53,626 nt of DNA. Origin: Streptomyces sp. CoH27 (GTDB lineage Bacteria > Actinomycetota > Actinomycetes > Streptomycetales > Streptomycetaceae). Shown piece by piece: positions 7,661 to 15,345 of the stretch. The notes beneath the pieces are model-generated. The model made no database searches, was not told where the DNA came from, and saw only the letters and a program-made list of their open reading frames with translations. The DNA lies in assembly GCF_020181035.1 (NCBI RefSeq), contig NZ_JAIQYY010000005.1, positions 240,791 to 294,416 on the forward strand, given 5' to 3'. A program made the translations under genes and the position numbers. Every line of letters starts with the position of its first letter. Within the stretch, counting starts at the first letter, position 1.

Positions 7661-8566
7661 TCAGCCCTTGACCGCGCCCTGCATGATCCCGCCCACGATC
7701 TGCTTGCCGAAGATCGCGAACACCAGCAGCAGCGGCAGCGTGCCGAGCAGCGCGCCCGCCATGATCAGCGACTGGTCGGGCGTGTAGCCGCGGCCCAGCG
7801 CGGAGACCGCGACCTGCACGGTCGGATTGCCGTTCTGGGTGAGCACCAGGAACGGCCACAGGAAGTCGTTCCAGGTCTGCACGAACATCAGCATGCCGAG
7901 GACCGCCATCGCCGGCCGGGCCGCCGGGAACACCACGTGCCACACCACACGCCAACTGCTCGCGCCGTCCACCCGGGCCGCCTCGATGATCTCGTCCGGC
8001 AGCGCCTGCATCAGGTACTGCCGCATGAAGAACACCCCGAACGCGCTCACCAGCGACGGCAGGATCACCGCCTGCAACTGGTCGGTCCAGTCCAGCTTGG
8101 CCACCATCATGTACAGCGGGATGATGCTGAGCTGCGGCGGCACCATCATCGTGCCGATCACGATCAGCATCATGGCGTTACGGCCCTTGAACCGCAGCTT
8201 GGCGAAGGCGAACCCGGCGATCGTGGACAGGAAGACGATGGTCCCCGCCGAAACGCCCGCCACGAATGTGGTGTTGACGAACGCCTTGCCCAGATTGGCG
8301 TCGTTCCAGGCGACGTTCAGGTTGTGCGCCAGGTTCGAGCCGAACCAGAACGGCGGCGGGGTCTCGGCCAGCCGGTTGTTGTCGCGGGACGCGGCGATCG
8401 CCGTCCACACCAGCGGGAACAGCGAGCCGATCGAGAACAGGATCAGGACCGCGTAGGCGACGGGGCCCGCGTGCAGCGTCCCGCCGGCCCGCGCCGCCTT
8501 CGGCCGCCGAAGCCGCCCGGGCTCCTTGTCCGTCGCCCCGGTGGTCGGGGTCAGGGTCGTCGTCAC
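7661..8566 (-). CDS. cebG: cellobiose ABC transporter permease CebG
   Basis: This is a 301-residue inner-membrane permease of the CUT1 sugar transporters, with six predicted helices beginning at about residue 35. The cytoplasmic EAA loop that contacts the ATPase reads EIIEAARVDGASSWRVVWHV (about 192-211). It works with CebF, the lipoprotein CebE and, in Streptomyces, the shared ATPase MsiK, which is encoded elsewhere and not in this window. It starts 10 bp after cebF, so it is coupled to that gene. The C-terminus IVGGIMQGAVKG is the usual ending of this permease family. Confidence 0.93.
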   Translation of the reverse strand: MTTTLTPTTGATDKEPGRLRRPKAARAGGTLHAGPVAYAVLILFSIGSLFPLVWTAIAASRDNNRLAETPPPFWFGSNLAHNLNVAWNDANLGKAFVNTTFVAGVSAGTIVFLSTIAGFAFAKLRFKGRNAMMLIVIGTMMVPPQLSIIPLYMMVAKLDWTDQLQAVILPSLVSAFGVFFMRQYLMQALPDEIIEAARVDGASSWRVVWHVVFPAARPAMAVLGMLMFVQTWNDFLWPFLVLTQNGNPTVQVAVSALGRGYTPDQSLIMAGALLGTLPLLLVFAIFGKQIVGGIMQGAVKG

Positions 8567-8576
8567 GGCCGTACTC

Positions 8577-9593
8577 CTAACTACTCTCGCGCAGGCGGCG
8601 CGAGATGACGTAGTTGACGATCCCGATCACGATGAGGATCAGGAACATCGTCCAGGCGATCGCGGAGGCGCGGCCCAGGTGCTGGTTGACCCAGCCCTGC
8701 TCGTACAGGTACAGGCCGAGCGTCTGGAACTGGTGCTCGGCGCCGCCGGAGGCGCCCTTGTTGGCGTCGAACATCAGCGGCTCGCCGAACAGCTGCGAGG
8801 CGCCGATCGTCGACACGACACAGGTGAACAGGATCGTCGGGCGCAGCTGCGGCAGTGTCACATGGAAGAACTGCTGCCAGCGGTTGGCCCCGTCCAGCGC
8901 CGCCGACTCGTACAGGTCCTGCGGGACGGCCTGCATCGCCGCCAGGTAGATCAGCGCGTTGTAGCCGGTCCAGCGCCAGACCACGATCGAGGAGACCGCG
9001 ATCTGCGAGGGCCACTTGTCGTTCTGCCAGTCGATGTGGCCGCCGCCGACGAAGTGCAGCGCCCAGTTGATCATGCCGTAGTCACGGCCGAAGAGCAGCA
9101 CGAAGACCAGCGAGGCGGCGGCGATCGACGTCGCGTACGGCGCCAGCATCACGACCCGGAAGAAGGTCGAGGCACGCAGCTTGTAGTTGAGGATGTGGGC
9201 GAGCCCCATCGCCATCGCCAGCTGCGGGACGGTCGAGATGATGCCGATGGTCAGGGTGTTCTTCGCCGCGTTCCAGAAGAAGTCGTCGTCGAAGATCCGG
9301 GTGTAGTTGTGCAGCCCCGCCCACTGCATGTCGGTGGGCGCGGTCAGCTCCACCGTGTGCAGCGAGGCCCAGCCCGTGTAGATCAGCGGGAACAGCCCGA
9401 AGGCGATGAAGAGCAGGAAGAAGGGGGAGACGAAGGCGTACGGACTGAAGCGCATGTCCCGCTGCCAGCGGCGGGACAGCCGCGCCCGCCGCCGCTCGTC
9501 CGCCGTCCGCACCACCTCGGGGCGGGCCGGGGCCGCGCCCCCCTCCTTCGCGGGGGGCGCGGCGGTGTCGTGCCGGGGTGCCGTTCCGGTCAC
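8577..9593 (-). CDS. cebF: cellobiose ABC transporter permease CebF
   Basis: This 338-residue permease is paired with CebG. It has an N-terminal cytoplasmic tail of about 50 residues rich in Ala/Pro/Arg, then six membrane segments starting at FSPYAFVSPFFLLFIAFGLF. The EAA loop is YESAALDGANRWQQFFHVTL. A long periplasmic loop follows the second or third helix, typical of MalF-like CUT1 subunits. It is transcribed with cebE, but 229 bp separate it from the cebE stop, longer than usual within this operon. Its start at 9593 lies at the junction of that gap, with ACGTCAGGTG just before it and only a weak ribosome binding site. Confidence 0.92.
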   Translation of the reverse strand: MTGTAPRHDTAAPPAKEGGAAPARPEVVRTADERRRARLSRRWQRDMRFSPYAFVSPFFLLFIAFGLFPLIYTGWASLHTVELTAPTDMQWAGLHNYTRIFDDDFFWNAAKNTLTIGIISTVPQLAMAMGLAHILNYKLRASTFFRVVMLAPYATSIAAASLVFVLLFGRDYGMINWALHFVGGGHIDWQNDKWPSQIAVSSIVVWRWTGYNALIYLAAMQAVPQDLYESAALDGANRWQQFFHVTLPQLRPTILFTCVVSTIGASQLFGEPLMFDANKGASGGAEHQFQTLGLYLYEQGWVNQHLGRASAIAWTMFLILIVIGIVNYVISRRLRESS

Positions 9594-9822
9594 CTGACGT
9601 CTCCTACGAGGCGTTGGCCTTCAGGCCGGAGCCCAGGAGGCATCCACACGATCGGGTGAACTGTGCTCGATGCGTTGCGAGAACCAGGCATGTGGCTGGA
9701 TCCTTGATCTCGGTTAGACCGGGCTTCCAACCCGGCTGGTGTTGATCGCGTAAGACTCGATCGCTTGCTGAGTGACCGAGCGGCGTGAGCCAGGAATCCC
9801 CTTGCTCCGGCCGGGGGAGGGT
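9594..9822. other. cebE-cebF intercistronic gap
   Basis: This 229 bp stretch contains no convincing gene. The ORF readable on the minus strand has no family features and ordinary-looking bases at all codon positions. A weak 5 bp GC stem lies at 9719-9735. The gap sits where transporter operons often place an attenuating or stabilising structure, so that the binding protein is made in excess over the permeases, but no strong hairpin is visible. Confidence 0.5.
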
Positions 9823-11148
9823 TCAATTCTCCAGGTTGTTGTCGATGGTCTTGGTGGCCGTGGACCAGGCCTCGTCAGCGGACTTGCCCTTGGTCACCAG
9901 GATGACGCCGTTGTCCGTCAGGCCCTGCTGGATGATCTGGTCCTTCGGGCCGATCGGCTGGGTCGGGATGGACTTGGCGGCCTGGGCGAAGATCGTGCCG
10001 ATCGGGGCGTCCCCGGTCATCTGGTTCTTCGCGCCGGTGACCTGGGACATCGTGTACGCGGACGGTGCGCTCGGGAAGCTGCCCTGGACGGCGAAGAGCT
10101 TGGCCTGCTGGGCGGGCGCGGTCAGCCAGGTCACGAACTTCTCGGCCTCGGTGACGTTCTTGCCGGACTTGGGCACGGTCAGGAACGTGCCGCCCCAGTT
10201 GCCGGCCTGCGGCGCCTGGGCCACGTCCCACTGGCCGGCGGCGTCCGCCTTCGACTTGCCCTTGATGTAGCCGAGCATCCACGGCGGGCAGGCCACCGCG
10301 GCGAACTTGCTGTTGGAGATCAGCTGGTCCCAGCCCGGCTGGAACTGGGGCTGCGACTGCACCAGCCCGTCCTTGGCGGCCTGCGCGGTCAGGTTGAAGG
10401 CGCTCCGCACGGCCGGGTTCGACTTGTAGATGACCTTGCCGGAGGCGTCGTAGAACTTCTGGCTGGCGCTGCTGAGGATCGCGTTGAGCAGACCGCCGGG
10501 GGAGTCCATGAAGGTGGTGCCGCTGGGCGCCTTCTTCTTGTACTGCTCTCCGGTGGAGACGAGCTTGCTCCAGTCACCGGCCCACAGCTTGGACACCTGG
10601 TCGCGGTCGGAGGGCAGGCCGGCCGCCTTGAACAGGTCCTTGCGGTAGCAGATCGCCATCGGCCCGATGTCGGTGCCGAGGCCGATGGTCTGGCCGCCCT
10701 GGGTGGTGGCCTGCTGCCACTTCCAGTCCAGCCAGTTGCTCTTGTCGACACCCGCGACCTTGGACAGGTCCTCCAGCTTGCTCGCCTGGGTCTGCACGAC
10801 CTCGGCGATGTTGCCGACTTCGACGGCCTGGACGTCCTGCAGACCGCTGTTGGTGGTGAGGTGGTTGACCAGGGCCGGGTAGTAGTTCTCGTTCTTCTCG
10901 ATCACGTTCTCCTGGATCGAGATGTTCGGGTGCAGCTTCTCGTACTCGGTGTAGAGGCCGGCCTCCTTGAAGCCCATGGTGCCGAACAGACCCAGGGTGA
11001 TCGTGGTCTTGCCCTTGCCGCCGCCGTCGCCCGAGGTGTCGGACTTGCTGCCGCTGTCGTTGGCGCAGCCGGTCAGCAGACCCGTGGTCATCGCGGCCAC
11101 GGCCGCGAGGGCCCCCAGCCTGCGAGACCGGCGGATGCTCGTGCGCAT
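9823..11148 (-). CDS. cebE: cellobiose/cellotriose-binding lipoprotein CebE
   Basis: This 441-residue extracellular solute-binding lipoprotein has a signal of about 27 residues with an Arg-rich start and the lipobox LLTGC, giving the lipidated C28. A Ser/Gly-rich tether follows, then the family 1 solute-binding fold, including an aromatic-rich sugar-binding cleft (NWLDWKWQQATT and CPPWMLGYIKG). The start at 11148 was chosen because GGAGGAC sits at the right distance upstream. It is the first gene of cebEFG-bglC, and the perfect CebR operator is 117 bp upstream. It captures cellobiose and cellotriose released from cellulose and delivers them to CebFG. Confidence 0.94.
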   Translation of the reverse strand: MRTSIRRSRRLGALAAVAAMTTGLLTGCANDSGSKSDTSGDGGGKGKTTITLGLFGTMGFKEAGLYTEYEKLHPNISIQENVIEKNENYYPALVNHLTTNSGLQDVQAVEVGNIAEVVQTQASKLEDLSKVAGVDKSNWLDWKWQQATTQGGQTIGLGTDIGPMAICYRKDLFKAAGLPSDRDQVSKLWAGDWSKLVSTGEQYKKKAPSGTTFMDSPGGLLNAILSSASQKFYDASGKVIYKSNPAVRSAFNLTAQAAKDGLVQSQPQFQPGWDQLISNSKFAAVACPPWMLGYIKGKSKADAAGQWDVAQAPQAGNWGGTFLTVPKSGKNVTEAEKFVTWLTAPAQQAKLFAVQGSFPSAPSAYTMSQVTGAKNQMTGDAPIGTIFAQAAKSIPTQPIGPKDQIIQQGLTDNGVILVTKGKSADEAWSTATKTIDNNLEN

Positions 11149-11262
11149 TGCGTCCTCCTGTTGCCTGACGTGCCGACCCCCCGGCCAACTGCACTGTTGG
11201 GCCCGTCTGTCACTCGCTGCGGCTCGGGCGGGGAACGTGCGGGACGTGTATGTGTCAGGTAG

Positions 11263-11280
11263 TGTGGGAGCGCTCCCACA
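11263..11280 (-). promoter_or_regulatory. perfect CebR operator before cebE
   Basis: TGTGGGAGCGCTCCCACA is an 18 bp perfect palindrome whose core (11265-11278) is the exact CebR consensus. It lies in the cebE-cebR divergent region, about 117 bp from the cebE ATG and 187 bp from the cebR ATG. It could control both directions, but cebR is usually weakly autoregulated. Confidence 0.92.
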
Positions 11281-11466
11281 AGTGATGTGTTGAAGGGTCG
11301 TCGGTTCGAGGCGGGGTGTCAAGGGAGTGCGCGCGGAGGAGTGCGTTCGGTTATCGGGCTGTTAGCCGGGGGCGGAGGTCCGGGGGCGGCAGCCCCACGG
11401 ACGGCAACCGGACGAGCGGTGCTGTTACATTCGGCCAGCACAGGGAACGGCGGAAAGGCGGAGCCC

Positions 11467-12522
11467 ATGGCAAGCCACGGAGCGCGGGGCCGGAGCGGTG
11501 GGCGGCCCACGCTCGAAGAGGTCGCCGCACGGGCCGGGGTCGGCCGGGGCACGGTCTCGCGGGTGATCAACGGCTCGCCCCGGGTCAGCGACGCCACCCG
11601 CGCCGCGGTCGAGGCGGCCGTCGCCGAACTCGGCTACGTCCCCAACACCGCGGCCCGTGCACTGGCCGCCAACCGCACGGACGCGATCGCCCTGGTCGTC
11701 CCGGAACCGGAGACCCGCTTCTTCGCCGAGCCGTACTTCTCCGACATGCTGCGCGGTGTCGGCGCCGAACTCGCCGACACCGAGATGCAGTTGCTGCTGA
11801 CCTTCGCGGGCAACGACCGGGGCCGCCAGCGCCTCGCCCAGTACCTGGCGGCCCACCGGGTGGACGGCGTCCTCCTGGTCTCCGTCCATGCCGACGACCC
11901 GCTGCCCGACCTGCTGGCCCAGCTGGAGATCCCGGCCGTGATCAGCGGCCCGCGCTCGGCCGGCGAGACGCTCACCTCGGTGGACTCGGACAACTACGGC
12001 GGCGCCCGCCTGGCCGTGGAGCACCTCCTGGCCCGGGGCCGCCGCCGGGTCGCCCACATCACCGGCCGCCTGGACGTCTACGGCGCGCAGCGCCGCGTCG
12101 ACGGCTACCGCGACGCCCTGCGTGACGCGGGCCACGGGGTGGACGAACTCCTCATCGAACCCGGCGACTTCACGGAGGAGGGCGGCCGGCGCGCGATGAC
12201 GGCACTGCTGGCAAGGCACCCCGACCTGGACGCGGTCTTCGCCGGCTCGGACGTGATGGCGGCGGGCGCCCGTCAGGTGCTGCGCGAGGCCGGCCGCCGT
12301 ATCCCCGAGGACGTGGCGCTGATCGGCTACGACGACTCCGCCATCGCCCACCACATGGACCCGCCGCTGACCAGCGTCCGCCAGCCCATCGAGGAGATGG
12401 GCCGCGCGATGATCGACCTCCTCCTCGCGGAGATCGCCGACCGCCGCCCGGCTGCCTCGCGCGGGCTGGAGCGCCGGCATGCGGTGCTGCCGGCGGAGCT
12501 GGTGGTACGGGCGTCGTCGTAG
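11467..12522 (+). CDS. cebR: LacI-family cellobiose repressor CebR
   Basis: This 351-residue regulator has an N-terminal LacI HTH, PTLEEVAARAGVGRGTVSRV (about 14-33), and the hinge motif GYVPNTAARALA. A periplasmic-binding-protein-like effector domain follows (about 75-340), ending with the family segment SVRQPIEEMGRAM. It represses cebEFG and bglC, and cellobiose or cellotriose releases it. ATG 11467 was chosen because GGCGGAG precedes it; in-frame start codons further upstream give no recognisable sequence. It is convergent with the DoxX gene downstream. Confidence 0.94.
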   Translation: MASHGARGRSGGRPTLEEVAARAGVGRGTVSRVINGSPRVSDATRAAVEAAVAELGYVPNTAARALAANRTDAIALVVPEPETRFFAEPYFSDMLRGVGAELADTEMQLLLTFAGNDRGRQRLAQYLAAHRVDGVLLVSVHADDPLPDLLAQLEIPAVISGPRSAGETLTSVDSDNYGGARLAVEHLLARGRRRVAHITGRLDVYGAQRRVDGYRDALRDAGHGVDELLIEPGDFTEEGGRRAMTALLARHPDLDAVFAGSDVMAAGARQVLREAGRRIPEDVALIGYDDSAIAHHMDPPLTSVRQPIEEMGRAMIDLLLAEIADRRPAASRGLERRHAVLPAELVVRASS

Positions 12523-12629
12523 CCTTCGGGCTGCCGCTGGTCCTCGCAGGGGTAGCGGATATCGACGCGGGAGCCCCCTCGGAGTGGTATCGCATCACGT
12601 ACCGGCTCAAGACTCGCGCTGGACTACGG

Positions 12630-12995
12630 TCACAGGCGACCCCACGCCACGAAGGCGGCCAGGGCGATGTAGAGCAGGTCCACCAGGACGAGGTGGAGTT
12701 CGTGGCGGCGGATGCGGGTGAGTGCCGCGCCGATCATGAGCAGGACCAGACCGGCGGCGGCCAGTGGGACCAGGACCGGGGCGATGCCGAACACGGCGGG
12801 CAGGATCAGGCCCGCCCCGCCCAGGATCTCCAGGGCGCCGATGGCCTTGACGCCGCCGGAGCTGAAGTCGTTGACCCATTCCCCGGCGGCTCCGGCGGCG
12901 GCGATCTTCTCCTTCGGCGTGGCCAGCTTGTAGCTGCCGCCGAAGATGTAGGCGGCGGCCAGCAGCCCGGCGACGATCCACAGAGCGACGTTCAT
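12630..12995 (-). CDS. DoxX-like membrane protein
   Basis: This is a 121-residue four-helix membrane protein starting MNVALWIVAGLLAAAYIFGG, with FSSGGVKAIGALEILGGAG (about 46-64) matching the DoxX-like family. Members of this family are small integral membrane proteins linked to redox or thiol homeostasis in actinobacteria. It is divergent from the ECF41 sigma factor at 13083. A candidate ECF41 promoter points toward this gene, so the sigma factor probably drives it. DoxX-type genes are known frequent neighbours of ECF41 sigma factors. Confidence 0.85.
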   Translation of the reverse strand: MNVALWIVAGLLAAAYIFGGSYKLATPKEKIAAAGAAGEWVNDFSSGGVKAIGALEILGGAGLILPAVFGIAPVLVPLAAAGLVLLMIGAALTRIRRHELHLVLVDLLYIALAAFVAWGRL

Positions 12996-13043
12996 GAGGT
13001 TTCTCCCTGCTGAGTGGTTGCCTGTGCGCTGTCGCCCCTCTAG

Positions 13044-13070
13044 GACAAGAGACCCCGGCGTTCTGTGAAA
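13044..13070 (-). promoter_or_regulatory. candidate ECF41 promoter for the DoxX gene
   Basis: On the minus strand TTTCACA (13070-13064) is followed after exactly 16 nt by TGTC (13047-13044). The published ECF41 target, from memory, is TGTCACA-N16-CGTC, so each element has one mismatch and the spacing is exact. It lies about 49 bp upstream of the DoxX ATG and overlaps the leader of the sigma gene. Confidence 0.5.
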
Positions 13071-13082
13071 GGAAGAGATGTG

Positions 13083-14042
13083 ATGCGCGTCACCGCGGGA
13101 GCGGACGCCTACGGATACCGGCCGCTGCTGTTCTCCATCGCCTACGGGATGACCGGATCCGTCGGCGATGCCGAGGACATCGTGCAGGACGCCTTCCTCG
13201 GCCTGACCCGCGCGCACCGGGCCGGGACCACGGTCGGGAACGTGAAGGCGTACCTGACCACGGCGGTCACCCGGCTCGGCATCAACCACCTGGGCTCGGC
13301 GCGGGTACGGCGCGAGACCTACGTGGGCGACTGGCTGCCGGAGCCGGTCGTCACGACCACCGACCGGCCCGGACCGGCCGAGCACGCCGAGCTGGCCGAC
13401 TCGCTGTCGATGGCGTTCCTGGTGCTGCTGGAGATCCTGACCCCCGTGGAGCGCGCGGTGTTCGTGCTGCGCGAGGTCTTCGGGTACGGCTACCCGGACG
13501 TGGCCGGGATCGTCGGCAAGTCCGAGGCGAACTGCCGGCAGATCTTCGCCCGTGCGAGGAAGCGGGTCGCCCCCGACGGGCGGTCGGCCGAGCCGGTGTC
13601 GCCGCCGGTGCGGCGGGCCGAGGGTGCGGAGCTCGCCCGCAGGTTCTTCGAGGCCGCCGACAGCGGTGACATGGACGCGCTGCTCGGCCTGCTCAGCCCC
13701 GACGTGGTGTTCCAGGGCGACGGCGGCGGCAAGGCGCAGGCGTTCGGGACGTCGGCGGCGGAGCCGTGGCGCGTCGTCCGGATGCTCGTGGGCGGCTTCC
13801 GCCGGGTCCGGACGCTCGGGGCCGCCTTCCGGCCTGCCTGGGTCAACGGCCGGCCGGGTGCCGTGGCCTACGACGCCGAGGGGCGCGTGGCGAGCGTGGT
13901 CGAACTCGACATCGCCGACGGCGTGATCCGGGCGATCCACGCCCTGACCAACCCCGACAAGCTCGCGCACCTCGGTCCGGTGTCCGACATCGGGCTGCTG
14001 GCGGGCGAGGAGGCGAACCGGCGGACGGGCGGCGGCTGTTGA
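13083..14042 (+). CDS. ECF41-family sigma factor with C-terminal SnoaL-like domain
   Basis: This 319-residue sigma factor has region 2 (FSIAYGMTGSVGDAEDIVQD, about 16-35) and region 4 (VERAVFVLREVFGYGYPDVA). A SnoaL-like extension follows that in this group replaces an anti-sigma factor by controlling activity in cis. The three ECF41 signatures are all visible: WLPEP in the linker between regions 2 and 4, DGGG in the SnoaL part and NPDKL near the end. The start at ATG 13083 (GGAAG at 13071-13075) is preferred; GTG at 13080 or 13065 is possible. The gene is divergent from the DoxX gene, its likely target. Confidence 0.9.
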   Translation: MRVTAGADAYGYRPLLFSIAYGMTGSVGDAEDIVQDAFLGLTRAHRAGTTVGNVKAYLTTAVTRLGINHLGSARVRRETYVGDWLPEPVVTTTDRPGPAEHAELADSLSMAFLVLLEILTPVERAVFVLREVFGYGYPDVAGIVGKSEANCRQIFARARKRVAPDGRSAEPVSPPVRRAEGAELARRFFEAADSGDMDALLGLLSPDVVFQGDGGGKAQAFGTSAAEPWRVVRMLVGGFRRVRTLGAAFRPAWVNGRPGAVAYDAEGRVASVVELDIADGVIRAIHALTNPDKLAHLGPVSDIGLLAGEEANRRTGGGC

Positions 14043-14094
14043 GCCATAGGTTTGGATCAGGACGCGACCGGTTCCGCTGAGGAGAGTCCCACGC

Positions 14095-14392
14095 ATGAGC
14101 GATCACGCGCCCCTGTCCGGACCGGCCGGGGGCGCGACGGCGTACGTGGACGCCGATCTGTACGACCCGGAGCGCATCCTCGCAGCCGCCGCGGGGACAC
14201 TCGACGCGGCCGCCGCGGAGACACGCGACCTGGCCCCGTCCCACGGCGCTGATCCTCAGCGGCATCCTCGGCCATGTCGCCGACGACGACGAGGCCTGCC
14301 CGCGCGTCCGCCGGCTGCTGGACGGTCTGCCCCTCGGCAGCTCAGGGCAGTCGCCGGTGGCGATCGGGCGGTATGGCGGGGTGGGGCCGTAA
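14095..14392 (+). pseudogene. decayed SAM-dependent methyltransferase (DUF574-type) remnant
   Basis: The first frame reads TAYVDADLYDPERILAAAAG, the conserved middle of Streptomyces DUF574/Methyltransf_19 proteins. The reading then moves to another frame, giving LILSGILGHVADDDEACPRV and RRLLDGLPLGS, the next conserved segment, and ends with GGVGP like the family C-terminus. The N-terminal SAM-binding part is missing, and short internal deletions bring these pieces together within about 300 bp. It is therefore a relic of a roughly 270-residue enzyme, not a gene. A plausible ribosome binding site remains before the ATG at 14095. Confidence 0.7.
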
Positions 14393-14451
14393 GCACTGAG
14401 AAGCAGTTCGGCCGGTGGTCCGCTTGCGCGGGCCACCGGCCGACTGATCAG

Positions 14452-14525
14452 GGTGAGTGACGGGACTCGAACCCGCGACATCCTGGACCACAACCAGGTG
14501 CTCTACCAGCTGAGCTACACCCACC
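14452..14525 (-). tRNA. tRNA-His (GTG)
   Basis: The minus strand folds into a cloverleaf. The acceptor stem GTGGGTG pairs with CACTCAC, with one G-T pair. The D arm contains AGCTCAGCTGGTAGAGC. The anticodon stem-loop is CCTGG-TTGTGGT-CCAGG with anticodon GTG, and the T arm contains GGTTCGAGTCC. An extra G before the acceptor faces C73, the hallmark of histidine tRNAs. It lies just downstream of ornA on the same strand, as in other Streptomyces. Confidence 0.95.
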
Positions 14526-14630
14526 ATGACCGGTGGTGGAACTTGTCGTTTCCCCGACCGGCCGAGAAGAAGTCTACAGGGTCCGAAGGGGTGCTCGCGC
14601 ACACGTTTTCGCGAGCACCTTTCCCGGGCC

Positions 14631-15233
14631 CTACTGCGCGGGCAGGACGTGTTTGGCGGCGATCGCCTTCGCCGTGTCGGAGTCGGGGCCGGGCTGGGGC
14701 ACGAAGACGGCCTCGCGGTAGTAGCGCAGCTCGGCGATCGACTCGCGGATGTCGGCGAGGGCCCGGTGGTTGCCGTTCTTCTCCGGGCTGTTGAAGTACG
14801 CCCTCGGGTACCAGCGGCGGGCCAGCTCCTTGATGGAGGAGACGTCCACGATCCGGTAGTGGAGGTAGTCCTCCAGGGTCGGCATGTCGCGCAGCAGGAA
14901 GCCGCGGTCGGTGCCGACGGAGTTGCCGCACAGGGGAGCCTTGCCGGGCTCCTTCACGTACTTCTTCACATACGCCAGCACCTGCTCCTCGGCGTCCTTG
15001 AGGGTCGTGCCGTTCGGGAGCTCGGCGAGCAGCCCGGACGCGGTGTGCATCTGACGCACCACCTCCGGCATCGTCTCCAGTGCCTGGTCCGGCGGGCGGA
15101 TGACGATGTCCACCCCCTCGCCGAGTACGTTCAGCTCGGAGTCGGTGACGAGGGCGGCCACCTCGATGAGAGCGTCGTCGGACAGCGAGAGGCCGGTCAT
15201 CTCGCAGTCGATCCACACCATGCGATCGTTCAT
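14631..15233 (-). CDS. orn: oligoribonuclease
   Basis: This 200-residue DEDDh 3'-5' exonuclease degrades nano-RNAs of two to five nucleotides to mononucleotides, finishing mRNA turnover. Motif I is WIDCEMTGL (D9, E11), motif II is CGNSVGTDRGFL, and motif III carries NGNHRALADIRES with the His and Asp of the active site. The length equals that of the E. coli enzyme. In Streptomyces ornA is the gene directly downstream of adpA, and its disruption affects growth and development (established knowledge). A strong hairpin separates it from adpA, so it probably has its own promoter in the region 15234-15305. Confidence 0.96.
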   Translation of the reverse strand: MNDRMVWIDCEMTGLSLSDDALIEVAALVTDSELNVLGEGVDIVIRPPDQALETMPEVVRQMHTASGLLAELPNGTTLKDAEEQVLAYVKKYVKEPGKAPLCGNSVGTDRGFLLRDMPTLEDYLHYRIVDVSSIKELARRWYPRAYFNSPEKNGNHRALADIRESIAELRYYREAVFVPQPGPDSDTAKAIAAKHVLPAQ

Positions 15234-15305
15234 GCGACCACCCTAAAGCGGGCCTGAGCTTTTCGGTCCCCCTGTGCGGAGTGCTCTGCGGGGAAGCGCG
15301 AGAGC

Positions 15306-15342
15306 TGACCAGGGGGGCGGGACGGGCCCGCCCCCCTGGTCA
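15306..15342 (-). terminator. strong terminator downstream of adpA
   Basis: TGACCAGGGGGGCGGG (15306-15321) and its exact complement at 15327-15342 give a 16 bp GC-rich stem with a 5 nt loop, starting 3 bp after the adpA stop codon. No U-tract follows, as is common in Streptomyces. Confidence 0.85.
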
Positions 15343-15345
15343 CTC

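Noticed and set aside
9594..9826. ORF of 78 codons on the minus strand in the cebE-cebF gap
   Set aside because: No domain, no ribosome binding site, and codon third positions without the Streptomyces GC bias; treated as chance.
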